Origin: Verrucomicrobiota bacterium
GTDB lineage: Bacteria > Verrucomicrobiota > Verrucomicrobiia > Limisphaerales > UBA9464
Direction of reading: 5' to 3'
Length of the DNA stretch: 64,000 nt
Assembly (NCBI GenBank): GCA_017309115.1
Contig: JAFLEF010000021.1
Location: 1-64,000 of the forward strand
Shown here: positions 33,169 to 40,609 of the stretch, one piece after another
Layout of the letters: every line of letters starts with the position of its first letter
How positions within the stretch are numbered: the stretch's first letter is position 1
Notes under the pieces: generated by a model
Told to the model about the DNA's origin: nothing
The model's input: only the letters and a program-made list of their open reading frames with translations
Database searches by the model: none
Position numbers and translations under genes: made by a program

Positions 33169-36100
33169 TCAACGGGCCGGGGACTTCAGGTAGCGGATGA
33201 GGTCGGCGAGGTCGGAGGGTTGGAGGCCGGCTTCGAGGCCTTCGGGCATGAGGGAGGTGTTGGCGCTGGTGAGGGTGGTGAGCTCGGGACGGAGCAGGGT
33301 GCGGCTGCGTCCGTCGGCTTGGCGGAACACCAGACTGTTGCCCGTCTCGGCCGTGATGAGTCCGTAGAGTTCCTCGCCGTTGGCCAGGGTTCCCGTGTAC
33401 GCGGTGAAGCCCGGCTCAATCGTGGCGTTCGGGTCCAGGATGGAAACCAACAGGCGTTCCGGCGCGTGGTCGACGACGGATTGCAGATTCGGCCCCAGGT
33501 CGGTGCCCACGTCGCCCAGCCGATGACACGAAGCGCAGAGCCTCCCAAACAGCGCGGCGCCCTTGGTGGAATCGCCGGGAAGAGTCAGCGCCGGGCGGAA
33601 GGCGGCCACGACCTCGGTGCGCGTTCCCGGAACGTCGGCATTTAGGATCGCGGCGGCTTCGCGAACCCGGGCGGAGCTGTGGCGCAGGAGACGATTGCGG
33701 TGCGCAGCGTCGAGCGTGTTGGGCGTGATCGGACCGGTCTTCAGGCGTTGGGCGAGTTCCCAGGCCCAAGGCTCGCGGCTGAGGCACTGGTCCAAGGCCA
33801 GTTGGCGCAGGGAGGGACTCAGGTACGGCCAGGCTTGTTCCAAGAGCGCGGGAACACGGGCGTCCCCGGTTTGGCCCAGCAAGCGCAGGGCGGTTTGCTG
33901 GACGTCGGACGCGTTTCGCGGGTTCAGCCACCCGACCAACTGAGGAACCACCTCGGCGGAACGTTCGGGCAGGCGGGCGAGCACTCCGGCGGCGGCGAGT
34001 CGGTCCGGCAACGGGTCGGCTTCGTTGGCCACCGTCTTTTGGGCGAAGGCTTCCAGGGTCTTGGAGCGGCCCAGCACCTGACTCAGGGCGTCGTCCTCAG
34101 CGGTCCATTGGGCGAGGGTTTGCTGACGGCGGGACAGCAAATCCAGCAGACGGCTGAAGGCGTGCAGTTGCGCGGCGGAGAAGCGGCCGTCGGAATCGGT
34201 CAGAACGGGTTGCAGGAGACGGGCGGCGGCGGCGCGTTGGGGTTGGCCGAGGGTGAGTTCGAGCAGAGGCGCGGACCAGGTGGTAAGGGCCGGTTCGCCC
34301 GCCTGAACCACGGCGTCCACCAAGGCTGGGGCGTGGGGAACTGCTGAGCTCAGGAGGGCGGCGGTCAAATAGGGATCTGCGGGTTGGGCCAGCGCCAGAC
34401 GCCCGAGAGCGATGCCCGCTTCCGGGCTTTTCCATTCGCCCAGGGTGCAGGCCAGTTGCAGCCGAACTTTCAAATCCGGATCAGTCACCAAGGCGACGGT
34501 GGCTCGGACCACCTCCGGACGTTCCTGTCGTTCAGCCAGGCGCACGGACCAAGCGCGAACTCCGGGATGGGCATCGGCCAACCCCAGGAGCAGTTCCCGG
34601 TCGGTGAGGGCGTCGAGTCCGTCGAGGACAGCGAGGGCGTGCAGGCGGGCTAGGGGTGTCGGCGGTTGGGCGACCAGATTGCGGAGGAGCGGCACGGCGG
34701 CTGAGTCCTGACGCCAGAGCAGGATCATCTGGGCCTGATCGCGCAGCCAGCCGTTGGGCGAACCCAGGGTGGCGACCAGGTCGGCGAGCGGCAAACGGGC
34801 GGGCGGCGTCCAGCGGCGCGGCGGGCGATCCTGGGCAGACACCCGATAGATCCGGCCCCGTTCCTCGCCGAGTCGGTAATGGGGTAGCAAATCCGCCTGA
34901 CCTTCCGGGGGCAGCCATTCCGGGTGTTCGATCATGTACCGGTACATGTCCACCACCCAGAGCGCGCCATCGGGTCCGGCGCGGGTCATCACTGGGCGGC
35001 ACCAGCGATCCTCGCTCGCGAAGAAGTCGGGCGCGTTCCCGGGTTCGGCGCGGCGGGCGGCGAAGCTCACGCCGTCGTCGGTCATCTGGAAGTGTTGAAC
35101 GAGATTGTGAAACGGTTCGCAGGTGAAGGCGTGGGTTTCGGGCGTGGCGCCGAAGAGCAGGTCATCGCGGTAGATCATCGCGGCGCAGGCGGACGTGAAG
35201 TGACCGGCTTCGTTGAAGCTGTGGAAGCGCTTCTCCGGGGCGCTCACGGCATACACCGGCGGATTGCGACCGCCCATCAGCTGACGCACCGGATCAGGCG
35301 CGGCGACATACGGATTGCGGCGCAGATACGGATCGGCCAGCACGTAGTGCCACAGCGGCCAGGAGTTCTGGACGCCGAACCAGTGTCCCCAGTTGTCCGG
35401 ATTCCGGCCGAACTGGGACGGGCCGCTTTGCGGATCCAGTTCGCCGGTGTCGGGTCGAAAGCGGAAGTCGCGGCTGCCGATGGCGTACTCCTTCCCGGCG
35501 CGATGGGATTTGATTTTGGTGGCCGCGCCGTAGCCCCCGTGGTGGGAGCCGCTGGCGCAATACACCCAGTTGTCCAGGCCCCAGCGCAGACCATTCACGC
35601 GGAGTTGCTGATTGCCTTCGAGGAACCCCGAGAACAGGACTTCCCGGACATCGGCGCGACCATCGCCGGTGGTGTCGCGAAGGAACAAAATCTCGGGCGC
35701 GGCGGTTACCAGCACGCCGTCCCGCCAACTCAGAATGCCGGTGGGATACCGCAGTCCCTCGGCAAAGACGGTGGAACGATCGTAGCGACCATCGCCGTCG
35801 GAGTCTTCCAAGAGTCGGATGCGTCCGCCGGGTTGGCCGCGTCCGTCGAGTCCCAACGGATAGTCGATCATCTCCACCACCCAGAGCCTTCCCTGGGCAT
35901 CCCAATCCAGCGCGACGGGCGACTGCACGATCGGTTCGGCGACGGCGAGATCCACGGTGAATCCAGCGGGCACATGAATGCGGCGCAGCGAGTCCTCCGG
36001 CGAGAGCGGCGTTGTGGCGGGTGGGCGGGGCGCGGCGGCTTGAGCCCGATTCGGCAATTCGCTGCGGCGAACGTGGTCGGCCACTTCGGTGGCGGTCAGC

Positions 36101-38244
36101 ACGCGATCGTAAACGGCGAGTTCATCCAGCCGACCTTCGAACGGCGCGAAGCGATCATTGCGGCCGCCGAAGAACACGGTTTGGGTTCCGGCGGGCCAAG
36201 TGAGATCGGCTTCCCCACTGATCTCGGGCGTGGGCTGTCCGTTGAGATAAACCGTGACCCGGCGCTCGTCGCGAATCAGCACGACATGATTCCAAGTGAG
36301 CCAGGGAATTTCGGTCCGACCAACGAGCAGGGTGTTTCGTTCGTTGCCGTTGAAAAAGAACAGGCGACCGGGGAGATCGGCCCGATACGTGCCGCCCAAG
36401 CCCAGATGATCGCCGGCCGCTTGGGGATCGCCGTCGGCGCCCCGGGAGAACAGATATCCGGTCACCGGTCTGAGCTGCGGGTTCAATCCGTTCCAGAACC
36501 AGAACTCAACCGAGTAGGTCCGGCCCAGGGCAGGCAGAGCGGAAACGGTGCGGCCACCGGCGTAGTGCGCGGAACGATTGATGACGTCGCGGGTGAAGGC
36601 GTTGGGGACGTCGGGAGCGGGCGGCTGGAATCCGACGGTCCGGCTGGCGCCCGGCAGGAACAGCGCCACGCCGGGTTCGTGCTGGGCGTCCCGCTGATTC
36701 CCAGAGGCATCTTGGACCTGCGGGAAGACGGGATCCTCAAGGCGCCAATAGGCCAAAGGACGCGACGTCAGCACGGCTTCGGGATACGCTCCCACCGGCG
36801 TGGGGAAGGGGCGGCGAGGTTGTCCGGAAATTTCCTCCAGAAGGCTGAGCAACGTGTCGACGATCTTGGGCTCTGCCCCGACTTCGAGTCCGGCGGTGCG
36901 AGCGGGCCAGGTGGTGTAGCCGCCGAGCACGTGTTGTTCGGGCGGCGGGATGTAGCCTTCGGCGCCGTTGGCGAGTTCGATGTTGAAGGTGGTGGGAAAC
37001 GGACTCTGGGCTTTGAGCTTCAGTCCGGTCAGTGCGTACACTTCATTCGGCAGGGCGGTGATGCCCAGATCGCCGATGCGCAGCGCCTGGAGTTTCAGTT
37101 CGGTTCGGGGTCGTTCGTGCAGGTAGATCGCTTCCAGGGCGTAGATTTCCGGAAGCGTGGCGGGGAGGCGTCCGGCGACGGTCGATGCCACCTTGCGCGC
37201 CCAAGCCAGGCGCGATGGATCGGGCGTGCGGTAGTTGAGTTCCAGTTTGCGTTCCGCGATGCCGAGCGGGACGTCGGAGCGGAACTGCAAACGCTGCCAG
37301 ACCTTCGCGACGGATTCGGCCATCTCTCGGGCGTAGGTGTCGTAGCCGATGTCCCGGGCCGGGGCGCTGTAGTCCATCCACATCAGGTCGCCACTGGTGC
37401 CCTGCGACATGATGGCGACAAAGGGACTCTGCGCGGAGGCGTTGGGGGCGAGTTGAGTCGCCAGGTACTTGGCGAAGCGACCGTAGTAGTCTGAGGACAG
37501 CAGCGGGGAGCCGTAGTAGTGCTGCGAGTAGTTGGCGAGGATGGCGAGGGGTTGTCCGTCGAGCGTCTGCACGCCCAGAACGGACAGCCCGGGATCTACG
37601 GGACCGGAGGGGCCGACGGCGTCCGGGCTTTCGTGCCCGGGATGCATGTGGGCCTTCACCGTGGGTTCGCCAAAAGGGTCGGTGATGAGTTTGTCGGGCC
37701 GGCGAATCCAGCGGCGGTTGAAGGTGTGGGTCCAATCGTCCACGGAGCCCCAGCCGACGCGGGCGGGAACGGTTCGTTGAGCGGCGCCGATGATGGCTTC
37801 CGCAATCCAGGGTTCGAGGAACGCCGCGTAATTGGTGTCCATTCGCGATCCCAAGCAACCCATGGCGGACGGGGCGGAGTGCGTGTGGGTCGCGGAGACA
37901 AGCAGATGCTCGGTCGGAATTCCGGTGGCGCGACTGGCCTGTTCCTTGGCGCGATCGATGAGGTCTCGGGCGATCATGCAGGTGTCCACCACGGCCAGGA
38001 CAATTCGCTGATTCCCATTCTCGAGCGCCAAGGCGCGAACGGTCAGCGGATCCACCGTGTTGGTGGCGGTTCGCTCGGTGAACATGGCGTTTACCAGGAC
38101 CGGATACTGGGTCGGCGTGATGTCCACGACGTGGACCCCAGCGCGAAGTCCGGAGGTCTGAGCGAGTAGTGGGGCGGCGGCGGGAACGACGCAGATCAGC
38201 CAGAGTCCGATCCAGCGGAGCATGAGGGGAAACGGGAGCAGCAT
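33169..38244 (-). CDS. Giant exported ceramidase-LamG-propeller-HEAT-cytochrome fusion
   Basis: A 1691-residue protein. Signal peptide (1-28). Residues about 30-450 resemble the neutral/alkaline ceramidase N-terminal domain (SATHTHSAPSAMG, then QHYYGSPLLSSDYYG). LamG module about 465-710 (LAYWRLEDPVFPQVQDASGN). PVC-type propeller about 755-1140 (WDAQGRLWVVEMIDYPLG). HEAT-like repeats about 1150-1500. C-terminal PVC haem-binding domain with CASCH (in LCASCHRLGDVGTDLGPNL), ending in a DLIRYLKS tail. PVC propeller plus haem modules are common as one protein, but fusion to a ceramidase-like hydrolase is unusual. ATG 38244 is chosen because AAGGAG-like sequence lies 10 bases before it and it starts the signal peptide. 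Confidence 0.88.
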   Translation of the reverse strand: MLLPFPLMLRWIGLWLICVVPAAAPLLAQTSGLRAGVHVVDITPTQYPVLVNAMFTERTATNTVDPLTVRALALENGNQRIVLAVVDTCMIARDLIDRAKEQASRATGIPTEHLLVSATHTHSAPSAMGCLGSRMDTNYAAFLEPWIAEAIIGAAQRTVPARVGWGSVDDWTHTFNRRWIRRPDKLITDPFGEPTVKAHMHPGHESPDAVGPSGPVDPGLSVLGVQTLDGQPLAILANYSQHYYGSPLLSSDYYGRFAKYLATQLAPNASAQSPFVAIMSQGTSGDLMWMDYSAPARDIGYDTYAREMAESVAKVWQRLQFRSDVPLGIAERKLELNYRTPDPSRLAWARKVASTVAGRLPATLPEIYALEAIYLHERPRTELKLQALRIGDLGITALPNEVYALTGLKLKAQSPFPTTFNIELANGAEGYIPPPEQHVLGGYTTWPARTAGLEVGAEPKIVDTLLSLLEEISGQPRRPFPTPVGAYPEAVLTSRPLAYWRLEDPVFPQVQDASGNQRDAQHEPGVALFLPGASRTVGFQPPAPDVPNAFTRDVINRSAHYAGGRTVSALPALGRTYSVEFWFWNGLNPQLRPVTGYLFSRGADGDPQAAGDHLGLGGTYRADLPGRLFFFNGNERNTLLVGRTEIPWLTWNHVVLIRDERRVTVYLNGQPTPEISGEADLTWPAGTQTVFFGGRNDRFAPFEGRLDELAVYDRVLTATEVADHVRRSELPNRAQAAAPRPPATTPLSPEDSLRRIHVPAGFTVDLAVAEPIVQSPVALDWDAQGRLWVVEMIDYPLGLDGRGQPGGRIRLLEDSDGDGRYDRSTVFAEGLRYPTGILSWRDGVLVTAAPEILFLRDTTGDGRADVREVLFSGFLEGNQQLRVNGLRWGLDNWVYCASGSHHGGYGAATKIKSHRAGKEYAIGSRDFRFRPDTGELDPQSGPSQFGRNPDNWGHWFGVQNSWPLWHYVLADPYLRRNPYVAAPDPVRQLMGGRNPPVYAVSAPEKRFHSFNEAGHFTSACAAMIYRDDLLFGATPETHAFTCEPFHNLVQHFQMTDDGVSFAARRAEPGNAPDFFASEDRWCRPVMTRAGPDGALWVVDMYRYMIEHPEWLPPEGQADLLPHYRLGEERGRIYRVSAQDRPPRRWTPPARLPLADLVATLGSPNGWLRDQAQMILLWRQDSAAVPLLRNLVAQPPTPLARLHALAVLDGLDALTDRELLLGLADAHPGVRAWSVRLAERQERPEVVRATVALVTDPDLKVRLQLACTLGEWKSPEAGIALGRLALAQPADPYLTAALLSSAVPHAPALVDAVVQAGEPALTTWSAPLLELTLGQPQRAAAARLLQPVLTDSDGRFSAAQLHAFSRLLDLLSRRQQTLAQWTAEDDALSQVLGRSKTLEAFAQKTVANEADPLPDRLAAAGVLARLPERSAEVVPQLVGWLNPRNASDVQQTALRLLGQTGDARVPALLEQAWPYLSPSLRQLALDQCLSREPWAWELAQRLKTGPITPNTLDAAHRNRLLRHSSARVREAAAILNADVPGTRTEVVAAFRPALTLPGDSTKGAALFGRLCASCHRLGDVGTDLGPNLQSVVDHAPERLLVSILDPNATIEPGFTAYTGTLANGEELYGLITAETGNSLVFRQADGRSRTLLRPELTTLTSANTSLMPEGLEAGLQPSDLADLIRYLKSPAR

Positions 38245-38771
38245 GAAGGTGGCACTCCTTTCCGCTGCCTGGACTTGGGAGGCAAGCGGCAAAGTGGGGA
38301 AAGGGGACAGCTGAAAGCTGAGAGGGTAGGGCGAGGTTACACCGAGCCGTTCGTGTCTCGGCGAAAGACGCGTCAGGAGTCCACGCCGGAACGGCTCCGC
38401 GGAGCGTCGCCCCACCGGAGGGCGGGTGGGGGTAGGGCGAGGTTACACCGAGCCGTTCGTGTCTCGGCGAAAAACGTGTCAGGAGTCCACGCTGGAACGG
38501 CTCCGCGGAGCGTCGCCCCACCGGGGGCGGGTGGGGGTAGGGCGAGGTTACACCGAGCCGTTCGTGTCTCGGCGAATGACGCGTCAGGAGTCCACGCCGG
38601 AACGGCTCCGCGGAGCGTCGCCCCACCGGAGGACGGGTGGGGGATGGAGACACTCAATGCGTCAGCAGCCGGGACGAAAAGCGGTAGCTACGCAGGCTTC
38701 GCTACCGCACTCCAAAGGGCTTGGCGGGACATTTACCTGGGATTTACAAATTCGGGGGAAATCCGCACACG
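38245..38771. other. Intergenic island with tandem module C
   Basis: No gene. It contains GCTGAAA/GCTGAGA words (38310-38326), three tandem module C copies (38327-38643), module B (38655-38712), and then a short unique stretch before the leader of the EF-hand gene. ORFs crossing it are repeat translations. Confidence 0.65.
38327..38643. repeat. Three tandem copies of module C, about 105 bases each
   Basis: Copies start at 38327, 38433 and 38538, each beginning TAGGGCGAGGTTACACCGAG and ending in the intact right arm CGGCTCCGCGGAGCGTCGCC plus a CCACCGGRGGGCGGGTGGGGG-like tail. The three differ at only a few positions (for example AAAGACGCG, AAAAACGTG, ATGACGCG). In all three the left arm has changed the same way, so the array arose by local amplification of one already-diverged element. 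Confidence 0.85.
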
Positions 38772-38861
38772 GGCTTAATGGGACGGGCGTCTCTTGTGGG
38801 TGAAGCGCGACGACTTCGGTCGCCGCCAACGAAAACAAAAAACAAAAAACACAATTCTCCC
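38772..38861 (+). promoter_or_regulatory. Candidate structured leader RNA 1
   Basis: Leader of the first EF-hand gene. CGGGCGTCTCTTG and GGTGAAGCGCGACG are shared exactly with the leader at 39874-39968. It ends in a hairpin: CGAC (38811-38814), a TTCG tetraloop and GTCG (38819-38822), extended by GCG/CGC (38807-38809/38824-38826) across one mismatch, then an A-rich stretch up to the start. It could be a cis-regulatory RNA or merely a duplicated promoter/UTR. Confidence 0.55.
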
Positions 38862-39176
38862 ATGAAACGCATCATTGCTTCCCTGGTCGTTACGGTCCTG
38901 ACCGTCAGCAGCCTTAACCTCGTCGCCCAAGACTCCCAACGTCCGGCCGGACGTCGGGGCGGACCGCCGGTCGTCAGCGCTCTGGATTCCAACAAGGACG
39001 GCACTTTGGATGCCACCGAAATTGCCAATGCGTCGGCCGCTTTGTTGACGCTCGACAAGAACGGCGACGGCCAATTGACCTCGGACGAACTGATGCCGGC
39101 TCGGCCGGAAGGTCAGGGCGGCCCCGGCGGACCTGGCGGCAAACGCGGTGGACGTCCGGCGCCCCCGACGGAGTAA
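38862..39176 (+). CDS. Small exported EF-hand protein, copy 1
   Basis: A 104-residue protein. Signal peptide KRIIASLVVTVLTVSSLNLV with cleavage after residue 22, then an Arg/Gly-rich spacer. Two adjacent EF-hand loops, DSNKDGTLDATE and DKNGDGQLTSDE, keep all usual calcium-ligand positions. A Gly-rich tail follows (GQGGPGGPGGKRGGRPAP). Predicted to be a secreted calcium-binding protein. The CotH protein at 13585 uses the same type of loops and Gly-rich linkers. A paralogue with a shared leader lies at 39969-40277. The start ATG at 38862 is fixed by the signal peptide. Confidence 0.88.
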   Translation: MKRIIASLVVTVLTVSSLNLVAQDSQRPAGRRGGPPVVSALDSNKDGTLDATEIANASAALLTLDKNGDGQLTSDELMPARPEGQGGPGGPGGKRGGRPAPPTE

Positions 39177-39205
39177 GTGAGTGGCTGAGATAACGGAGTG
39201 AAAAC

Positions 39206-39245
39206 GAAAGCCCGGAGCGAACGGCTCCGGGCTTTCTGCGTTTTT
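39206..39245 (+). terminator. Intrinsic terminator after EF-hand gene 1
   Basis: A perfect 13-bp stem, GAAAGCCCGGAGC (39206-39218) with GCTCCGGGCTTTC (39224-39236), five-base loop, followed by TGCGTTTTT. Confidence 0.93.
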
Positions 39246-39873
39246 GGGGAACCCTCGAGGGCGGGCGCCCTCGCGATTCTACAAAGGTTCCCGAGAGGCA
39301 CCGGTTTCGTTGCGGTGCCCGGCCGGTCGGATGATTCACCGCCGGCGTTACGCCCCCACCCTGGTTACTGACATTGGGCGCAACGAGGGCGGCTCACCAA
39401 GCGATGGGATTGGGGCGACTCAGAAATCTTCACTGGGACAAGGACCGGCTCCACCAAGCCGACCCAACCCAGGGCGTTGAGCCAATGACGGACGGCGGGC
39501 GGCACCGGGGAAGGCGCGGGCCGGGGCCGGGGATGAAAAGGCCCGGATGGAAATCCGTACCGGGCCAAACGAAACTCCAGGCGGGACAAAAGGTTTAGGA
39601 ATTTCATGAGTTCAATGGTCGAGGATGAAACGAAGCGGTTCGTGATGGAATGACGGGGACGTTTCGGGGGACTCAGTGCTGGTGCGAAATCAATGTGCGT
39701 GAAGTCGAGGGAGCGGCCGTACTCGGTGCGTTTCTCTTCGGGCTTCGGAACCAAGCTGACGCAAAAATTACAGGCGTCAACTTGGGGGTTGTTGCGGCGG
39801 CCACAATTTTGATCGGCACGGAGATTCTGAAGTTTTACCGCTGCTTTACAGAAAACTCACGGCGGCGCACGAA
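39246..39873. other. Gap between the two EF-hand units
   Basis: 628 bases. No repeat module of the A-F type is seen. A leftward frame at 39365-39607 (80 residues from MKFLNLLSRLEF, Pro-rich middle, ending PRCAQCQ) is open but has no recognisable family; I would not call it a gene without homologues. A palindrome CCCTCGAGGG (39251-39260) and a nearby GGGCGCCC lie in the first 20 bases. Confidence 0.45.
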
Positions 39874-39968
39874 GGCTTAACAGAGCGGGCGTCTCTTGAT
39901 GGTGAAGCGCGACGGTGACGTTCACCGGCGCCACCGAAACGAAACAAAACATCAAAAGAATCCCAGTT
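39874..39968 (+). promoter_or_regulatory. Candidate structured leader RNA 2
   Basis: It shares CGGGCGTCTCTTG and GGTGAAGCGCGACG with the leader at 38772. The hairpin here is different in sequence but alike in design: CGGTGA (39913-39918), CGT loop, TCACCG (39922-39927), extended by GCG/CGC (39909-39911/39929-39931) across one mismatched position. An A-rich stretch leads to the ATG. Stem sequences differ yet pairing is kept, which supports a real structure. Confidence 0.55.
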
Positions 39969-40277
39969 ATGAAAACTCTTCGAACCTCTCTTTGCGTCGC
40001 CCTGCTCAGCTTGATTCCGGTGACGCTCACCGCCCAGGATTCGTCCACGGGACGGCCGCCGGGTCGTCCGGCTCCTCCGATCATGGCCGCTCTGGACGCC
40101 AATCAGGACGGCGTGGTGGATGGCACTGAGATCGCCAATGCCGCCAATGCGCTCCTGACGCTGGATCAGAATGGCGACGTACAATTGACCCAGGACGAGC
40201 TACGCCCGGCGGGTGGTCACGGTGGACCTGGAAAGGGTGGTAAACGTGGGCCTCGTCCGGCTCCTGACGCCGAGTGA
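39969..40277 (+). CDS. Small exported EF-hand protein, copy 2
   Basis: A 102-residue paralogue of the protein at 38862. Signal peptide KTLRTSLCVALLSLIPVTLT, Pro/Arg-rich spacer, EF-hand loop 1 DANQDGVVDGTE intact and loop 2 DQNGDVQLTQDE with Val in place of the conserved Gly at position 6. Gly-rich, basic tail (GKGGKRGPRPAPDAE). The pair share the IANAxxALLTLDxNGD segment. Probably calcium-binding and secreted. It has its own leader and terminator, so the duplication covered an entire transcription unit. The type I secretion-like operon begins about 330 bases downstream. Confidence 0.87.
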   Translation: MKTLRTSLCVALLSLIPVTLTAQDSSTGRPPGRPAPPIMAALDANQDGVVDGTEIANAANALLTLDQNGDVQLTQDELRPAGGHGGPGKGGKRGPRPAPDAE

Positions 40278-40306
40278 GTCTTTCTTACTTTGGGCGTGGA
40301 AATGCA

Positions 40307-40343
40307 AAGGCCCGGAGCCCTCGGCTCCGGGCCTTAATCTTTT
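40307..40343 (+). terminator. Intrinsic terminator after EF-hand gene 2
   Basis: A perfect 13-bp stem AAGGCCCGGAGCC (40307-40319) / GGCTCCGGGCCTT (40323-40335), three-base loop, followed by AATCTTTTC. The core CCCGGAGC/GCTCCGGG is shared with the terminator of copy 1. Confidence 0.93.
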
Positions 40344-40609
40344 CTCAGTAAAGGCGTCGTCTGGATTGGCTTGTGCGAAGGGCGGGCAGGGTCCGGTCGA
40401 CCGATATCAAGTCGCTGGCGGAAGCCTTGGAAGCCTTGGAGTGCTGGTCAAAGGACCCTAATGAGGAGAATTATCCTGGGCGGGTGATTTTGGGAGCTGG
40501 CTTTGATTTGCATTTTGGGCGATCCGGGCTAACGAAAAGCGGTTATGTCAACGAGTCACCATCCAATCCAGGTTCGATCACCCTTTGGGGCGATGACGGC
40601 ATATTGCGC
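40344..40609. other. Gap before the ABC operon
   Basis: 266 bases. The ABC frame is open from 40373, but its first 79 codons translate to sequence without membrane or family character. The region more likely holds the promoter; TTGATTTGCATTTTGGGCG near 40504 is AT-richer than its surroundings. No repeat modules seen. Confidence 0.45.

Noticed and set aside
34924-37494. 856-residue + strand open frame
   Set aside because: It lies entirely antisense to the giant fusion gene. Translation lacks family character and is typical of GC-rich shadow frames; the - strand has clear domains throughout.
38327-38643. CRISPR-like tandem repeats
   Set aside because: Units are about 105 bases and nearly identical throughout, with no short repeats plus unique spacers and no cas genes.
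38275-38778. ORFs across the tandem module C array
   Set aside because: Open frames are made by the palindromic repeats themselves; the same peptides appear from the copies at other places.
39365-39607. 80-residue - strand frame between the EF-hand genes
   Set aside because: Pro-rich and without a recognisable family or ribosome site. It may be real, but the sequence alone does not support a gene call.
40373-40609. Longer N-terminus of the ABC protein
   Set aside because: The first 79 codons have no membrane or domain character and the frame begins shortly after a terminator. ATG 40610 is preferred, though not proven.
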